Both the position numbers and the translations under genes were made by a program. From Sphingorhabdus sp. (GTDB lineage Bacteria > Pseudomonadota > Alphaproteobacteria > Sphingomonadales > Sphingomonadaceae): a DNA stretch of 64,000 nt. The notes beneath the pieces are model-generated. The model searched no databases. It saw only the letters and a list, made by a program, of their open reading frames with translations, and had not been told where the DNA came from. The DNA lies in NCBI RefSeq assembly GCF_023910635.1, contig NZ_JAAVVZ010000007.1:62001-126000 (forward strand), read 5' to 3'. Positions 41,137-50,940 of the stretch are shown piece after piece; within the stretch, counting starts at the first letter, position 1, and each line of letters begins with the position of its first letter.

Positions 41137-42192
41137 ATGACTGACAACCCATCTTCTCTTCAGCGCGCCCTGATTGATCTTGCGCATACCGGTGATTTCG
41201 ACTTGCTCACCTTCGAACACCGCAATGTCTTGACCAATGAAATCACCGACCGGTCAAAAAACGCCTATTTCCAAGCTTGGCAACAAGACAGAAGCAGCAT
41301 CCCGATCAAGACATGCAACCATGTTGCAGATGTCGCACTTTCCAATCTAGAAACGGGCGATGACCCACTGCTTGCGATAACCGATAGCGGCTGCTTTGAG
41401 CCCCATACACCCTATTATGAAGCACGCGAAATTGCCCAAGCAATGATCGCCGCTGAGATCCCACCTTATCCCGACACGCCTAGCGTGACCGCCGCCCAGG
41501 TTGAATGTCTTCAGGAAACCTTGACCGAAATGCTGTGCGACAAGTTATACGAACAGGACACTTCGTCTGCAAAGGATATATTCTCATCATTCGACCGCGC
41601 CGAGATTGTCTTCCTGCTGGCACCGCCAGGACATGCGCTTGATGCAACCATATCATCAACCCGGCCTTGGTTCGATTACCGCGGCCTGACGGTCTGCGAC
41701 AATCTGGTCCACGCGCTGGCAGCACTCGGTTATACGGTCAGCGCCTACCGCGCGCATAGCGGCAACCGAAACTCGTCATCACCAGAATGGTCGAAATCGC
41801 GGCTCAAACGCCCCTCATTTACAAGGCCATCGCAACCGCTGTGCACGCTGGAACAACTCAAGGAGATGATCGAAAATAGCTGTTCACAGCATTTTCTCAT
41901 CTGCCTTTACGCAATTGTGCCCGTGTCACAGATATTTGGCCTCGACCTGTCGAAGCCCATTACATTTTCGGATGCATCAATTGCCACCTACAATCCGTTT
42001 TCCGGAACGTTTCACGATGCTGCCCGCATCCAAAATGTAACCGTACCCCCTAAAATGGGCAGGCTGATTAGCCCCCATCGCTGGTACGCGCCAGAAGACA
42101 TTTGTGGTCTCGTACAGAGATATTATCACGGCGAACTGTCGCAGCACGGCATCGACGCCGAACGATACAGAGGCGATAGAATAGCCGCGTAA
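41137..42192 (+). CDS. Hypothetical protein
   Basis: 351 aa ORF on the block strand. Confidence 0.6.
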   Translation: MTDNPSSLQRALIDLAHTGDFDLLTFEHRNVLTNEITDRSKNAYFQAWQQDRSSIPIKTCNHVADVALSNLETGDDPLLAITDSGCFEPHTPYYEAREIAQAMIAAEIPPYPDTPSVTAAQVECLQETLTEMLCDKLYEQDTSSAKDIFSSFDRAEIVFLLAPPGHALDATISSTRPWFDYRGLTVCDNLVHALAALGYTVSAYRAHSGNRNSSSPEWSKSRLKRPSFTRPSQPLCTLEQLKEMIENSCSQHFLICLYAIVPVSQIFGLDLSKPITFSDASIATYNPFSGTFHDAARIQNVTVPPKMGRLISPHRWYAPEDICGLVQRYYHGELSQHGIDAERYRGDRIAA

Positions 42193-42269
42193 ACGAGTTC
42201 TGGAAAACAGTCATTGAACATTTTTGCTATTTTAGCTATTATAGCTAAAGACGATAAGGAACGAGAATA

Positions 42270-42527
42270 ATGACCAGCGTTGCCGCTACTGAATTTCAAA
42301 CCCGGACAGGGCGCTACATGGAAGACGCGGGCAAGTCGCCAGTGTTCATCACAAAGCACAATCGTGCTGTGCGCGTTTTGATTGATATCGACGAGTACGA
42401 ACGCTTGAAGGCATGCGACAAGCGCCGCGCTTACCATATTCATGAGTTACCCGAAGAATGGCGTACCGCTCTCGACAATGCGGATTTATCTCATATTGAT
42501 CCCCAGCTCGACACACTAATCGACTAA
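42270..42527 (+). CDS. Phd/YefM-type antitoxin
   Basis: TEFQTRTGRYMEDAGKSPVFITKHNRAVRVLIDIDEYERLKA. Confidence 0.83.
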   Translation: MTSVAATEFQTRTGRYMEDAGKSPVFITKHNRAVRVLIDIDEYERLKACDKRRAYHIHELPEEWRTALDNADLSHIDPQLDTLID

Positions 42528-42531
42528 AACA

Positions 42532-42957
42532 ATGAAAAAGCCAGCACCATCAAGCGGACTTGTAATCCGCTACGATTATCTATGGCGAAATGAAGCGCGC
42601 CGCGGCAGCGTTGAAGGCGCGAAGGTTCGGCCTTGTGCAATTGTTGTTGCCGTCATCAATGCCCAAGACGAACAACGCGTTATGATTGCCCCGATTACGC
42701 ACACCCAACCAGAATCAACAGATGGCATAGAGATACCCTCTGGCATAAAACGCCACCTCAATCTGGATGATAAACAATCATGGATCATAACCACAGAGGT
42801 CAATGAGATCGACTGGAATGATCCGGGCATCGTGCCGGCAAGTACGACCCAATGGGAGTATGGCTACCTTCCATCAACGCTTGCACAAGCGATGATTGAC
42901 GCAATCCGAGATCGCCTGAATGCCAGTAAGCTGAAGGTCACCATGCGCGAGGCTTGA
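42532..42957 (+). CDS. PemK/MazF-like toxin
   Basis: GSVEGAKVRPCAIVVAVIN...VMIAPITHTQP; immediately follows the antitoxin. Confidence 0.78.
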   Translation: MKKPAPSSGLVIRYDYLWRNEARRGSVEGAKVRPCAIVVAVINAQDEQRVMIAPITHTQPESTDGIEIPSGIKRHLNLDDKQSWIITTEVNEIDWNDPGIVPASTTQWEYGYLPSTLAQAMIDAIRDRLNASKLKVTMREA

Positions 42958-43638
42958 ATCAGCCACAGCATCGTCTGGACACCTTTCGGCCCTGTAACCT
43001 GCAAGTATACCGCTTTGACGGTTAATACATAGACAATGACGTGGCTTAGTCATCACAGATCGACTTCACCGCGATCTTGATGACCGCTGCCGGGGTCCCA
43101 TTAAACCAAGACACGCGCACGGCGCTTGCGCTCGCGCACGAGTCTTTCACGGCATAAAAATACCGGAGAAAATATATGCTCAAATTGTCCTACGAAGAGT
43201 GGGCCGATCAATATCGCCCAATTCAAAATCCGTATGACAACAACGCCTCACACGATGGCCGAATGTTCGAAACAAACTGGCTTGATCACAAATTCATCAA
43301 AAAACACCCGAACGCTGTGATCTGGAGCTAAATTGACGAAGGCGACCTGATGTGGATTGTATCGGGATGCCACTATATAAACCTAATAGGCTATTTCATA
43401 ACCGAGGTTGAACATGACGAAACTCACATCGAAATAGACCTACTCAGCGCTGCAGACAGGTTTGATAACGCGGTTGATAATGCAACGCATTTGGTCATGC
43501 TACAATTCGGATGGCTTGACCTGCCAACTCAAGATGCGCGTAGCGCCCTCATGGCCAAACTGAACGATGCAATCTCGGCGATCATGACAAAATATGACTG
43601 ACTGACCTGACTGCGATCGTTTAGGTTCTTTTGTCTAG

Positions 43639-45058
43639 CACTACTTTGGCACTTTCTCATTATTGATGAATTTTCGGCAATGCGGGCATAGTGTTGGCGG
43701 CGGTTGGGCGAGAGCGTTAAGGATGGCTTGGCGCACTGCTGGCAGGCTGGGTTGTGGCGGAGGTCCGGAGATTCTTTTTTTCCCCTTTGGCCTGTTTGAG
43801 CCGCCGGGATTGGAGGAAGGCGAGCGCGATCATGCACATGAGGCAGTGCCGGTGCAGTCCTTGCCATGACCGCCCTTCGAAGTGATCAAGGCCAAGCTCT
43901 TCCTTAAGCTGCTGATGGGCCTGTTCACAAACCCATCGTGCCTTGATGGCCCCGGCAAGTTGCTTGATCGGGGTATCGGCAGGCAGGTTCGAGAGATAAT
44001 ATTTGCGTTCGCCGGTCGAACGATGTTCACCGATCACCCAGACCTCCTCACCGGGCAGATGCTGTGCCCCCATATCGTGGATGCGCTGAGTTGGCCCGTC
44101 GGCGACGCGCACCCGCACGGCGGCAAATCGAGCGGAAAGCCGTCCTTTGGTTCCCTTGCGCCAGCTGACCGTCCGCCAATTTGCAGCTTCCAGCATGGCT
44201 TTTGCCGTCACAGACTTCACGTCCGGGATATGGCGCTCGCGTGGCCTTCCCCTTCCTGATACAGGAAAGATCATGGTGACGTCGGCTGGATAGACCTTCT
44301 GTTTGTAAGGGATGCCCACGGCCCATGTTAGCCCACGCTCAGAAAGGCCCTGCCGGAACGGCGCGGACAGACCATATCCGGCATCAGCCAGCACACAGCC
44401 GAAGCGGACATCTGCTTGCCGAGCCCGGTCGATCTCTTCAAGGGCAATCTCGGGCTTGGTCCGGTAATCGCGGCGCGCTTCTGGCACTTTGGCGCGGTCA
44501 AGCCGTGCCAGATCACTGGTCCATATCTCGGGCAGGAACAGCCGCAAGCCTATCATCACCGGCACCTCCCGCCGCGCCAGTGTCAGCGATACCAGTGTCT
44601 GGCAGTTGGACGTCTTGCCCAGCGTCGAAGCATATTGCGGCGCAACCCCCACCGAATGCGTTCCCTTCTTGGGCAAAGACGTGTCATCGATGATCAACCA
44701 AGCATCGTCCCCGCCGATTTGCGCGTCCGCTTCTGTCAGTAAAGCTGTCTCCAATGGGGCCGCATCCCAGACGCCGCTCGAAACGAAATGGTGCAACTGG
44801 TCGTAGCTCGCACCCCCGCTACGGGCCGCCATGGGCTGAACACTCTTGCGATCCCCGGGCCCGATCAAACCAGCCACATACGATGGACACATCCGCCCCC
44901 GCGTCTTGTGCCGAAGCGCCGCAACAAACGGCTCTAGCCAAGCCTCAAGATCATCCCGCCAATCACCAACCATCGCCAGCCTCCATAAGCTAGCTCCCTA
45001 TGAATCACCGATCGGACAAAAAGGGAATCCCCTAAATTACAAATCTGCCAAAGTAGTG
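43639..45058 (-). mobile_element. IS701-family insertion sequence, ~1420 bp, CTAG target duplication
   Basis: Terminal repeats CACTACTTTGGCA / TGCCAAAGTAGTG; CTAG at 43635-43638 and 45059-45062. Confidence 0.9.
43717..44973 (-). CDS. IS701-family transposase
   Basis: AWLIIDDTSLPKKGTHSVGVAPQYASTLGKTSNCQ, KARWVCEQAHQQLKEELGLDHFEGRSW. Confidence 0.93.
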   Translation of the reverse strand: MVGDWRDDLEAWLEPFVAALRHKTRGRMCPSYVAGLIGPGDRKSVQPMAARSGGASYDQLHHFVSSGVWDAAPLETALLTEADAQIGGDDAWLIIDDTSLPKKGTHSVGVAPQYASTLGKTSNCQTLVSLTLARREVPVMIGLRLFLPEIWTSDLARLDRAKVPEARRDYRTKPEIALEEIDRARQADVRFGCVLADAGYGLSAPFRQGLSERGLTWAVGIPYKQKVYPADVTMIFPVSGRGRPRERHIPDVKSVTAKAMLEAANWRTVSWRKGTKGRLSARFAAVRVRVADGPTQRIHDMGAQHLPGEEVWVIGEHRSTGERKYYLSNLPADTPIKQLAGAIKARWVCEQAHQQLKEELGLDHFEGRSWQGLHRHCLMCMIALAFLQSRRLKQAKGEKKNLRTSATTQPASSAPSHP

Positions 45059-45320
45059 CTAGTGTCACACCCTTCGTTGCGGTTTGGCGGAATCGGCGCG
45101 ATAGATTTACACTGCTCGTTGAAAGGACGTGGAGTTTTTGAACGACGATTGTGTCGCCGGACTGCAAATTCTTGTCGGTCGCTCTCAACAGTGCCTTAAT
45201 GTTTTCTCCTCGCACAACGCGAATGATTTTATGACAGCCGGCGCTTTGAAGCGCTTTTTCTTGATCATAGGCATCGTCATCCGCGCCTTTGACAATACCG
45301 ATTCGTCGTTTAGTCGTCAC
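45059..45320 (-). pseudogene. Resolvase N-terminal-like ORF interrupted near its 3' end by IS701
   Basis: RIGIVKGADDDAYDQEKALQSAGCHKIIRV...LQSGDTIVVQKLHVLSTSSVNLSRRFRQTATKGVTL; rejoins across CTAG to DKRT*. Confidence 0.65.
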
Positions 45321-45524
45321 AACGGGACCTTTATTAGTTTCGCGTCAACCTTCGGTTGAGTGTATTTCACACAGAAATGCCACTCTACAGCTAACACGTG
45401 TGATTTTTTGGTCTTCCTACTGGTATCTGCTTAAGTGGACTGCTAAATGACTTGAGGGATGTCAAAACATGATTGCACTATAGGCTTCGAGCAAGTGCAT
45501 GATAAAATGTGAAAAGAGCCCTTA

Positions 45525-45698
45525 ATGGTTGAAAATAATAGATATGAGACGCTTGCTTTGGGTATGCGCGAGCTTCTTGAGAAATTAGACGAATTAAAGC
45601 TGACTACGGTGGCCGTGCATGTCGATCTGGGTTTGAGGAGGCTAGAGGCCATGATTGCCAACGAATCATCGAATACGAACGATTTAAAAAGTAATTGA
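45525..45698 (+). CDS. Small hypothetical protein (57 aa)
   Basis: MVENNRYETLALGMRELLEKLDELKLTTVAVHVDLGLRRLEAMIANESSNTNDLKSN. Confidence 0.45.
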   Translation: MVENNRYETLALGMRELLEKLDELKLTTVAVHVDLGLRRLEAMIANESSNTNDLKSN

Positions 45699-45756
45699 AT
45701 CATTGTATTAAATTTTTTATTCTCAGTACCGAGTCACTGCGAAGGGAACGCAGAAA

Positions 45757-46281
45757 ATGGAAGCTGAAGCCATCGAGCGCGCAAACGTCGCCCGTCTCAC
45801 TGAGAAGCAGCGCCAGTGCATGCACCTGGTCGTGTTGAGAAAGTCTTCAAAGGAAATCGCAAGAGAGCTGCAAATCGCTAAACCAACAGTGGACCAGCGT
45901 ATTGCGAGCGCACGGCACATCTTGGGAGCAAAAAACCGAGACGAAGCGGCCATTATCTTTGCTCGTGCCACACAAACATATGACCGGATCATATATGATG
46001 CAGCACGTATTCCAAGCACGATAGCTTTGCTTGATACATCTCAGCAGGAGGTACGACCGAATATCGGCTTGACGCTTAATGAACCTGCATTGATCCCCTT
46101 CAGCGGCGTTCTAGAACATCAAGACTTTGAACGGTCAAGCCTCTCGTGGAGCCCGTCAGTCGATATGGGTACTCTAAATAGGGTAGCCATAATGTTCGGA
46201 TTAACGGTTGGTATTTTATCCGTTGTTTTGGTCGGCTTATCGGTCGCTCAAAGCTTATCGAGAATGCTAGCAGCTTCATAA
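45757..46281 (+). CDS. LuxR-type HTH protein with C-terminal TM
   Basis: LTEKQRQCMHLVVLRKSSKEIARELQIAKPTVDQRIASARHILGAKNRDEAAIIF; hydrophobic C-terminus. Confidence 0.75.
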   Translation: MEAEAIERANVARLTEKQRQCMHLVVLRKSSKEIARELQIAKPTVDQRIASARHILGAKNRDEAAIIFARATQTYDRIIYDAARIPSTIALLDTSQQEVRPNIGLTLNEPALIPFSGVLEHQDFERSSLSWSPSVDMGTLNRVAIMFGLTVGILSVVLVGLSVAQSLSRMLAAS

Positions 46282-46344
46282 GTAAGACGAAACCATTCAA
46301 ATCAAGCCTGCAACGTGTGTGCGTTTCGGGACAGGAGAAACTGT

Positions 46345-46680
46345 ATGAATATGAACATTGAACTAGCTGCCGCTCGCATATCCCGTCAGGTTCCGTTGAC
46401 AGAAGGGTCTATCGATGATGCACTTATTCAGGTTTCAACGTTAATAACTCAACTCGTCACGGCAAGAAAACAGACAGGCGTTTCGGCAGCGACGGGTCAA
46501 TCAACAATTGTAAGACTTGCCAAGGCGCAAAATGCACTAATGACCGCAAGCAGCGATGTGCTTAGAGTGCATAAAGACTTGGCTCAACTTGCAGAGGTGC
46601 ACGCCGGCTTTGACCTTCATGAGTGTCCAAAGAACGCGATTACCGAAGCCACCGTTACAAGGTTGTCAGTTGCAAGCTAA
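46345..46680 (+). CDS. Hypothetical protein
   Basis: ~111 aa, downstream of the LuxR-type gene. Confidence 0.5.
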   Translation: MNMNIELAAARISRQVPLTEGSIDDALIQVSTLITQLVTARKQTGVSAATGQSTIVRLAKAQNALMTASSDVLRVHKDLAQLAEVHAGFDLHECPKNAITEATVTRLSVAS

Positions 46681-46724
46681 CATCTGACATTGACTTAATT
46701 GCCGCCGCGTGATGCTACGGAGAA

Positions 46725-47162
46725 GTGCGCTTACTTCCTGTTTTATTGCTCCTAGCCATCTGTGCTGGCTATGCACTGTGGAAGGGCGGAAAACCGGAGC
46801 GCGCTGCGGCAATTGTCTTGTTGTTAATGGCCGTAAGCGATCCGTTTGTACATGCCCTCACACCGCCGACCTATATTAAACTCGATCCCGGGCATTTCAT
46901 CATCGATTTGGCTGGATGGTCGGCGCTTTTTGTCATCGCTATTAGAGCACGGACATTATGGCCGCTATGGGTAACTTCTCTTCAAACCATATCGCTAATT
47001 TCACACGTAACCCGACTGATGGACTACACCCTTCTTCCAACAGCCTATGCGATCATGCAGGTATCGAGTTCTTATCTGCTGCTCGTAGTTTTGACAGTCG
47101 GCACATACAATCACCAGGCTCGTCTTCACATGAACCTCACAGATCAGCCTTGGAGAAACTGA
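46725..47162 (+). CDS. Hypothetical membrane protein
   Basis: 145 aa with several TM segments; GTG start. Confidence 0.6.
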   Translation: MRLLPVLLLLAICAGYALWKGGKPERAAAIVLLLMAVSDPFVHALTPPTYIKLDPGHFIIDLAGWSALFVIAIRARTLWPLWVTSLQTISLISHVTRLMDYTLLPTAYAIMQVSSSYLLLVVLTVGTYNHQARLHMNLTDQPWRN

Positions 47163-47734
47163 TTGCGAATGTTGCTCCTTGTCAGGCGGCCAGTTTTGCT
47201 GAGGCTTTAATTGAAGAATTTCGTTCCGTTGGACGTGTTTTTTCAGAAACACCTGAATCGCTGCGTCGGGTCATCGGTCCTTGGCCCCAAGTTATAGAAT
47301 TAATCGAAGCCGCTCACGTTGCGATGGAAGTGGGGTTACGCGGCGAAGTCCAGTGCATCCCCATTCAGGCCACCGACCAGCGCCTGATCGATTATCTTGT
47401 CATGGGGATGGGTTCTCTTTCTGTTGAACAACTTCGCGTTTTGTTTCTGGATGGTGGCAATCGTTTGGTGGGCGATGAAGTGCTGGCTTCAGGTACACTC
47501 ACAACGTTAACCGCCTATCCACGAAACATTTTTAGGAGAGGATTTGAACTGTCCGCAAGCGCAATCTTGCTCGTGCATAATCACCCGAGCGGGCAGGTGG
47601 TACCAAGCAAATGCGACATTGAGTTTACCAAAAAATTAAAGGCACTTGGGTACCAAATGGAGATCGAAGTCAGGGACCATATAATCGTTTCTGGGTCGCG
47701 GTGGTTTAGCTTTCTTCGCGGGGGACTAATGTGA
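46958..47734 (+). CDS. radC: RadC/JAB-domain protein (real start may lie further downstream)
   Basis: JAB motif ILLVHNHPSGQVVPSKCDIEFTKKLK; HhH-like N-terminal part. Confidence 0.87.
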   Translation: MAAMGNFSSNHIANFTRNPTDGLHPSSNSLCDHAGIEFLSAARSFDSRHIQSPGSSSHEPHRSALEKLIANVAPCQAASFAEALIEEFRSVGRVFSETPESLRRVIGPWPQVIELIEAAHVAMEVGLRGEVQCIPIQATDQRLIDYLVMGMGSLSVEQLRVLFLDGGNRLVGDEVLASGTLTTLTAYPRNIFRRGFELSASAILLVHNHPSGQVVPSKCDIEFTKKLKALGYQMEIEVRDHIIVSGSRWFSFLRGGLM

Positions 47735-48189
47735 TGGATGCGGGTACCGATGAATTAAGGGCCGAGTTTGCGCAAATTGAAGCAGCTCTCCGGTCTGTTG
47801 AAACCAGAGTGGTCGCGCTTCGTAATGACGCGGCAGTTAGCTTTTTGAATAAAACCACCGCGCTGGAAAATGCGGTAAAATATTATAAGATGCGGAGGGT
47901 CAGAAATAAAATTTTTGGCACGTGTGATCTGTTTGCAGACCCAGCATGGGACATTTTGATCGACCTTTTTATCGCAGGTGAGCAAGGGCGACGCATATCA
48001 GTATCAAGTGCCTGCATTGCGGCCGCTGTTCCTGCAACAACGGCCTTACGATGGGTAAGCGTTCTTGAGGATAATGGTTACATATCGCGGCAACCAGATC
48101 CCAATGATCTGAGACGAATTTTCGTCGCGCTGACACCGGAAGTAACTGAAAAGGTCAGGGAATACTTCGCCGGCGATATCGGTGTTTAG
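47731..48189 (+). CDS. MarR-like winged-helix protein
   Basis: VPATTALRWVSVLEDNGYISRQPDPNDLRRIFVALTPE; ATGA-type overlap with radC. Confidence 0.72.
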   Translation: MMDAGTDELRAEFAQIEAALRSVETRVVALRNDAAVSFLNKTTALENAVKYYKMRRVRNKIFGTCDLFADPAWDILIDLFIAGEQGRRISVSSACIAAAVPATTALRWVSVLEDNGYISRQPDPNDLRRIFVALTPEVTEKVREYFAGDIGV

Positions 48190-48376
48190 TTGCGGCAGCT
48201 CTAAGTTGCTTCTACATTCTGTCAGTTCGCAAATCGTTCTCGCTTCACATGTTAGTACTACTATATGGGGTCTGAGGTACAGAATACGTTCAACTAGAGA
48301 AACGGCATACTGCTTAAATCATCGATGACATATGGCAGATTTTTATCTTTGAAGGTAATTTCATCAGGAAAATTGC

Positions 48377-48967
48377 ATGAATTTGGGAACAGCTATAGAA
48401 ACAATGGAGCTTGCTTCAACGTTGGACGCAAAATTGGAAATCAGCGCGCTTCTGGAGCGCACCATAGTCTCCCTGTCTAATCTAGCATCAAGGCCTGAAG
48501 ACCCCTCCTTCCAAGCTAATACACGAAGCGTGCTCCACGATTTAGCAGTCAACTTAAGCAAAATTGACGTATGGTTGTCGGATGCGGACGCAGCGCGCTT
48601 AGAAGAGCTCGGCGCGAGCGAACTTTTTCCAAGCGATTTATACGATAAAATCATGGACCAGTTTAACGTCCACGTTGCCACCCCGTCGGTCAGCAAAAGT
48701 TATGTCCAAGAAATACTGAACACAAGAACCACCATTCTGGCTGCCTTTAGCACAGTGGTTGGAGTAGCTAAAACGCAGAAATGCGATTTGGGCGGCCAAA
48801 TTAATTTAGATGTTGAAATAGGCTTCCCGGTTCACCCTGCCATAATCCACGACAATGTGACCGGACTACCTAAACAGCTTGATTGGATAAATAGGTTCAT
48901 GCTGGCTTGGAAAACGCCAACAGAAATCAGACAAAGGCGCAATCAAACAAGCAACAAAGGCAACTAA
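48377..48967 (+). CDS. Hypothetical protein
   Basis: 196 aa ORF. Confidence 0.5.
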   Translation: MNLGTAIETMELASTLDAKLEISALLERTIVSLSNLASRPEDPSFQANTRSVLHDLAVNLSKIDVWLSDADAARLEELGASELFPSDLYDKIMDQFNVHVATPSVSKSYVQEILNTRTTILAAFSTVVGVAKTQKCDLGGQINLDVEIGFPVHPAIIHDNVTGLPKQLDWINRFMLAWKTPTEIRQRRNQTSNKGN

Positions 48968-48971
48968 AGGA

Positions 48972-49030
48972 GCCAAACCTAACAGAGATTTTTCTTCCAA
49001 AAAATGGACCAATTTATCGGGAGCAGGTCA
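48972..49030. repeat. 59-bp IS tip, left copy (inverted relative to 53200-53258)
   Basis: 54/59 identity to the reverse complement of 53200-53258; ends ...CAGGTCA facing the cargo. Confidence 0.88.
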
Positions 49031-49087
49031 GTTCAGTTCGTCCTGGTATGATTCAGACTGATCGAAAGACGCTCTATTTCGCCCGGA

Positions 49088-49618
49088 TCAGGTCGCTTCC
49101 ATCTGTGTGGCATAGTCTAAAATCGCGCCATAGGGGTCGCCGACAAGTCCAAGCCGCATGGCAAAGGCAGGTTCCGTTTTGATACCCGATCGCTTCAGCG
49201 AACGAATATCTCGCCGAAATTCCTCATCAAATCGCTTCAGAATTTGCCATTCCGCGATCATATGGCGAAATCCGAATTGCTCGTTCAAAGGTTTTTCCAC
49301 TGCGAAGAATTCAACCAAATATCCCTCGATCCTTACTTTGGCAACCAAAGCTCGACCATCCGAACTGGTAAAATAGAATGAAATGAAGTTTGGATAATCG
49401 CAGAATTTCTTGGAAAGCCAAGACTCCATCTTTTTCAAATCTGGTGTTGATGAGATTATATCGATATCGCTATCTTCAATATCAATATCGATTGGAATCG
49501 TTCCGGCCACGCAGTAAGTCAGGTCAAAATCAACGCTGCTATCAATATTCAATGATTCCACGATTTTATACGCCTGCTTTTGGCGTTCATTACCATGAGC
49601 CAGTTTGCGCCAGTCCAA
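49088..49618 (-). CDS. DUF4269 protein (nucleotidyltransferase-like)
   Basis: GNERQKQAYKIVESL, YCVAGTIPIDIDIEDSDIDIISS. Confidence 0.82.
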   Translation of the reverse strand: MDWRKLAHGNERQKQAYKIVESLNIDSSVDFDLTYCVAGTIPIDIDIEDSDIDIISSTPDLKKMESWLSKKFCDYPNFISFYFTSSDGRALVAKVRIEGYLVEFFAVEKPLNEQFGFRHMIAEWQILKRFDEEFRRDIRSLKRSGIKTEPAFAMRLGLVGDPYGAILDYATQMEAT

Positions 49619-49647
49619 AAAATCTTTGGTAACTTCGAAAATTAGAC

Positions 49648-50940
49648 TTACGCCGGCAAAGTGTATGCAAGTTCGCTGACTTTACGAAACGCGGCCGCGA
49701 TATCGTGCATCAGCTTTGGATTTTTGCGGGTGTAAGGCTCTATTACAAGCGTTTTGCTACTGTAAACCATACTTCCCCGGAAATCGCTGTCCTTGTATCG
49801 ACGCAGCCCTCCACCAAACTTGCTGCTATCAAAATGGCCGAAGGTCGCAACATGGTCGTGCGCTTTTCCCTGAAAGATCGGCTCACAATGCAATGGGCGC
49901 GTTTCCGATCGCTCAATTTCGACGCCCTCTGCCCTCAAGGCCGCTACATAAGTGTCGATATCCACCGTAGGCAGCGAAGCCTGATCGAACAACGGCTTAT
50001 AACTGTACCACACGCAGCGATCGGCATAGTCTGGCACCTGTGGCGCGATCACGCCAGGGATTCCAGCGAGTAAGCTTGAGAGGAGTTCAAAATTGCTCCG
50101 GCGCCCATCGATATACTCCTCCAGACGCACAAATTGGTTATGCGCAAGCCTGGCTGCAAGAGGATGCATGCGATAGTTCAGGCCCAGACCAGTTCCGCCA
50201 AAATCTTTCAGTTCCGACGACGTAACATCTTGAAATGATCGAACCTTGAAATGACCAAACAGTACCGCGCGTTCAAACAGATTCCGATCATTGCAGGTCA
50301 GCATCCCTCCCTGACCAGCCGCTACCAGTTTTTTGCCTTGCAGGCTGAAGGCTCCAATATCTCCGATTGTACCAACCCGCTGCCCATCCACTTCTGCCCC
50401 ATGCGCATGCGAACAATCTTCCACCACCGCGATGCCATGCTTGCGGGCAATTTGCATGATACGCCTCATATCGCATGGAATACCCCACATGTGAGTGAGC
50501 ACGATCGCGCGGGTGCGAGGGCCGATATGGCGTTCAATATCGTCGGGATCCATGTTCCCCGTAACCGGATCCGAATCAACCAGGACTGGAACCAGATTGA
50601 GGGCAAACAGCGGCATGACCGTCGCCAAGAAGGTATAGGTTGGCGCCAAAACCTCATCACCGGGCGAAAGATTCAATGCGAAAAAAGCCGAATGAAGCGC
50701 TGCGGTGCCGGAACTGGTAGCGAGCGCATAGCGACACGGCAAATAGTCTCGAAACTGGTCTTCAAGATCCTTCGCATAGCCTTCGCGACCATAATAAGAA
50801 AGTTCACCGCGCAGAACCATATCGGCGACATCCTGCGCGTCGGCGGAGGTCATTGGCGGCCACTTCTCCGCGAATTTCTCGGTAATGGTTGGAGCGCCAC
50901 CATAGAGGGCAAGCCGCGTTCTGTCTTCAATCAACGTCAT
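49648..50940 (-). CDS. DegT/DnrJ/EryC1/StrS-family PLP aminotransferase
   Basis: YALATSSGTAALHSAFFAL, VVEDCSHAHGAEVDGQRVGTIGDIGAFSLQGKKLVAAGQGG. Confidence 0.92.
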   Translation of the reverse strand: MTLIEDRTRLALYGGAPTITEKFAEKWPPMTSADAQDVADMVLRGELSYYGREGYAKDLEDQFRDYLPCRYALATSSGTAALHSAFFALNLSPGDEVLAPTYTFLATVMPLFALNLVPVLVDSDPVTGNMDPDDIERHIGPRTRAIVLTHMWGIPCDMRRIMQIARKHGIAVVEDCSHAHGAEVDGQRVGTIGDIGAFSLQGKKLVAAGQGGMLTCNDRNLFERAVLFGHFKVRSFQDVTSSELKDFGGTGLGLNYRMHPLAARLAHNQFVRLEEYIDGRRSNFELLSSLLAGIPGVIAPQVPDYADRCVWYSYKPLFDQASLPTVDIDTYVAALRAEGVEIERSETRPLHCEPIFQGKAHDHVATFGHFDSSKFGGGLRRYKDSDFRGSMVYSSKTLVIEPYTRKNPKLMHDIAAAFRKVSELAYTLPA

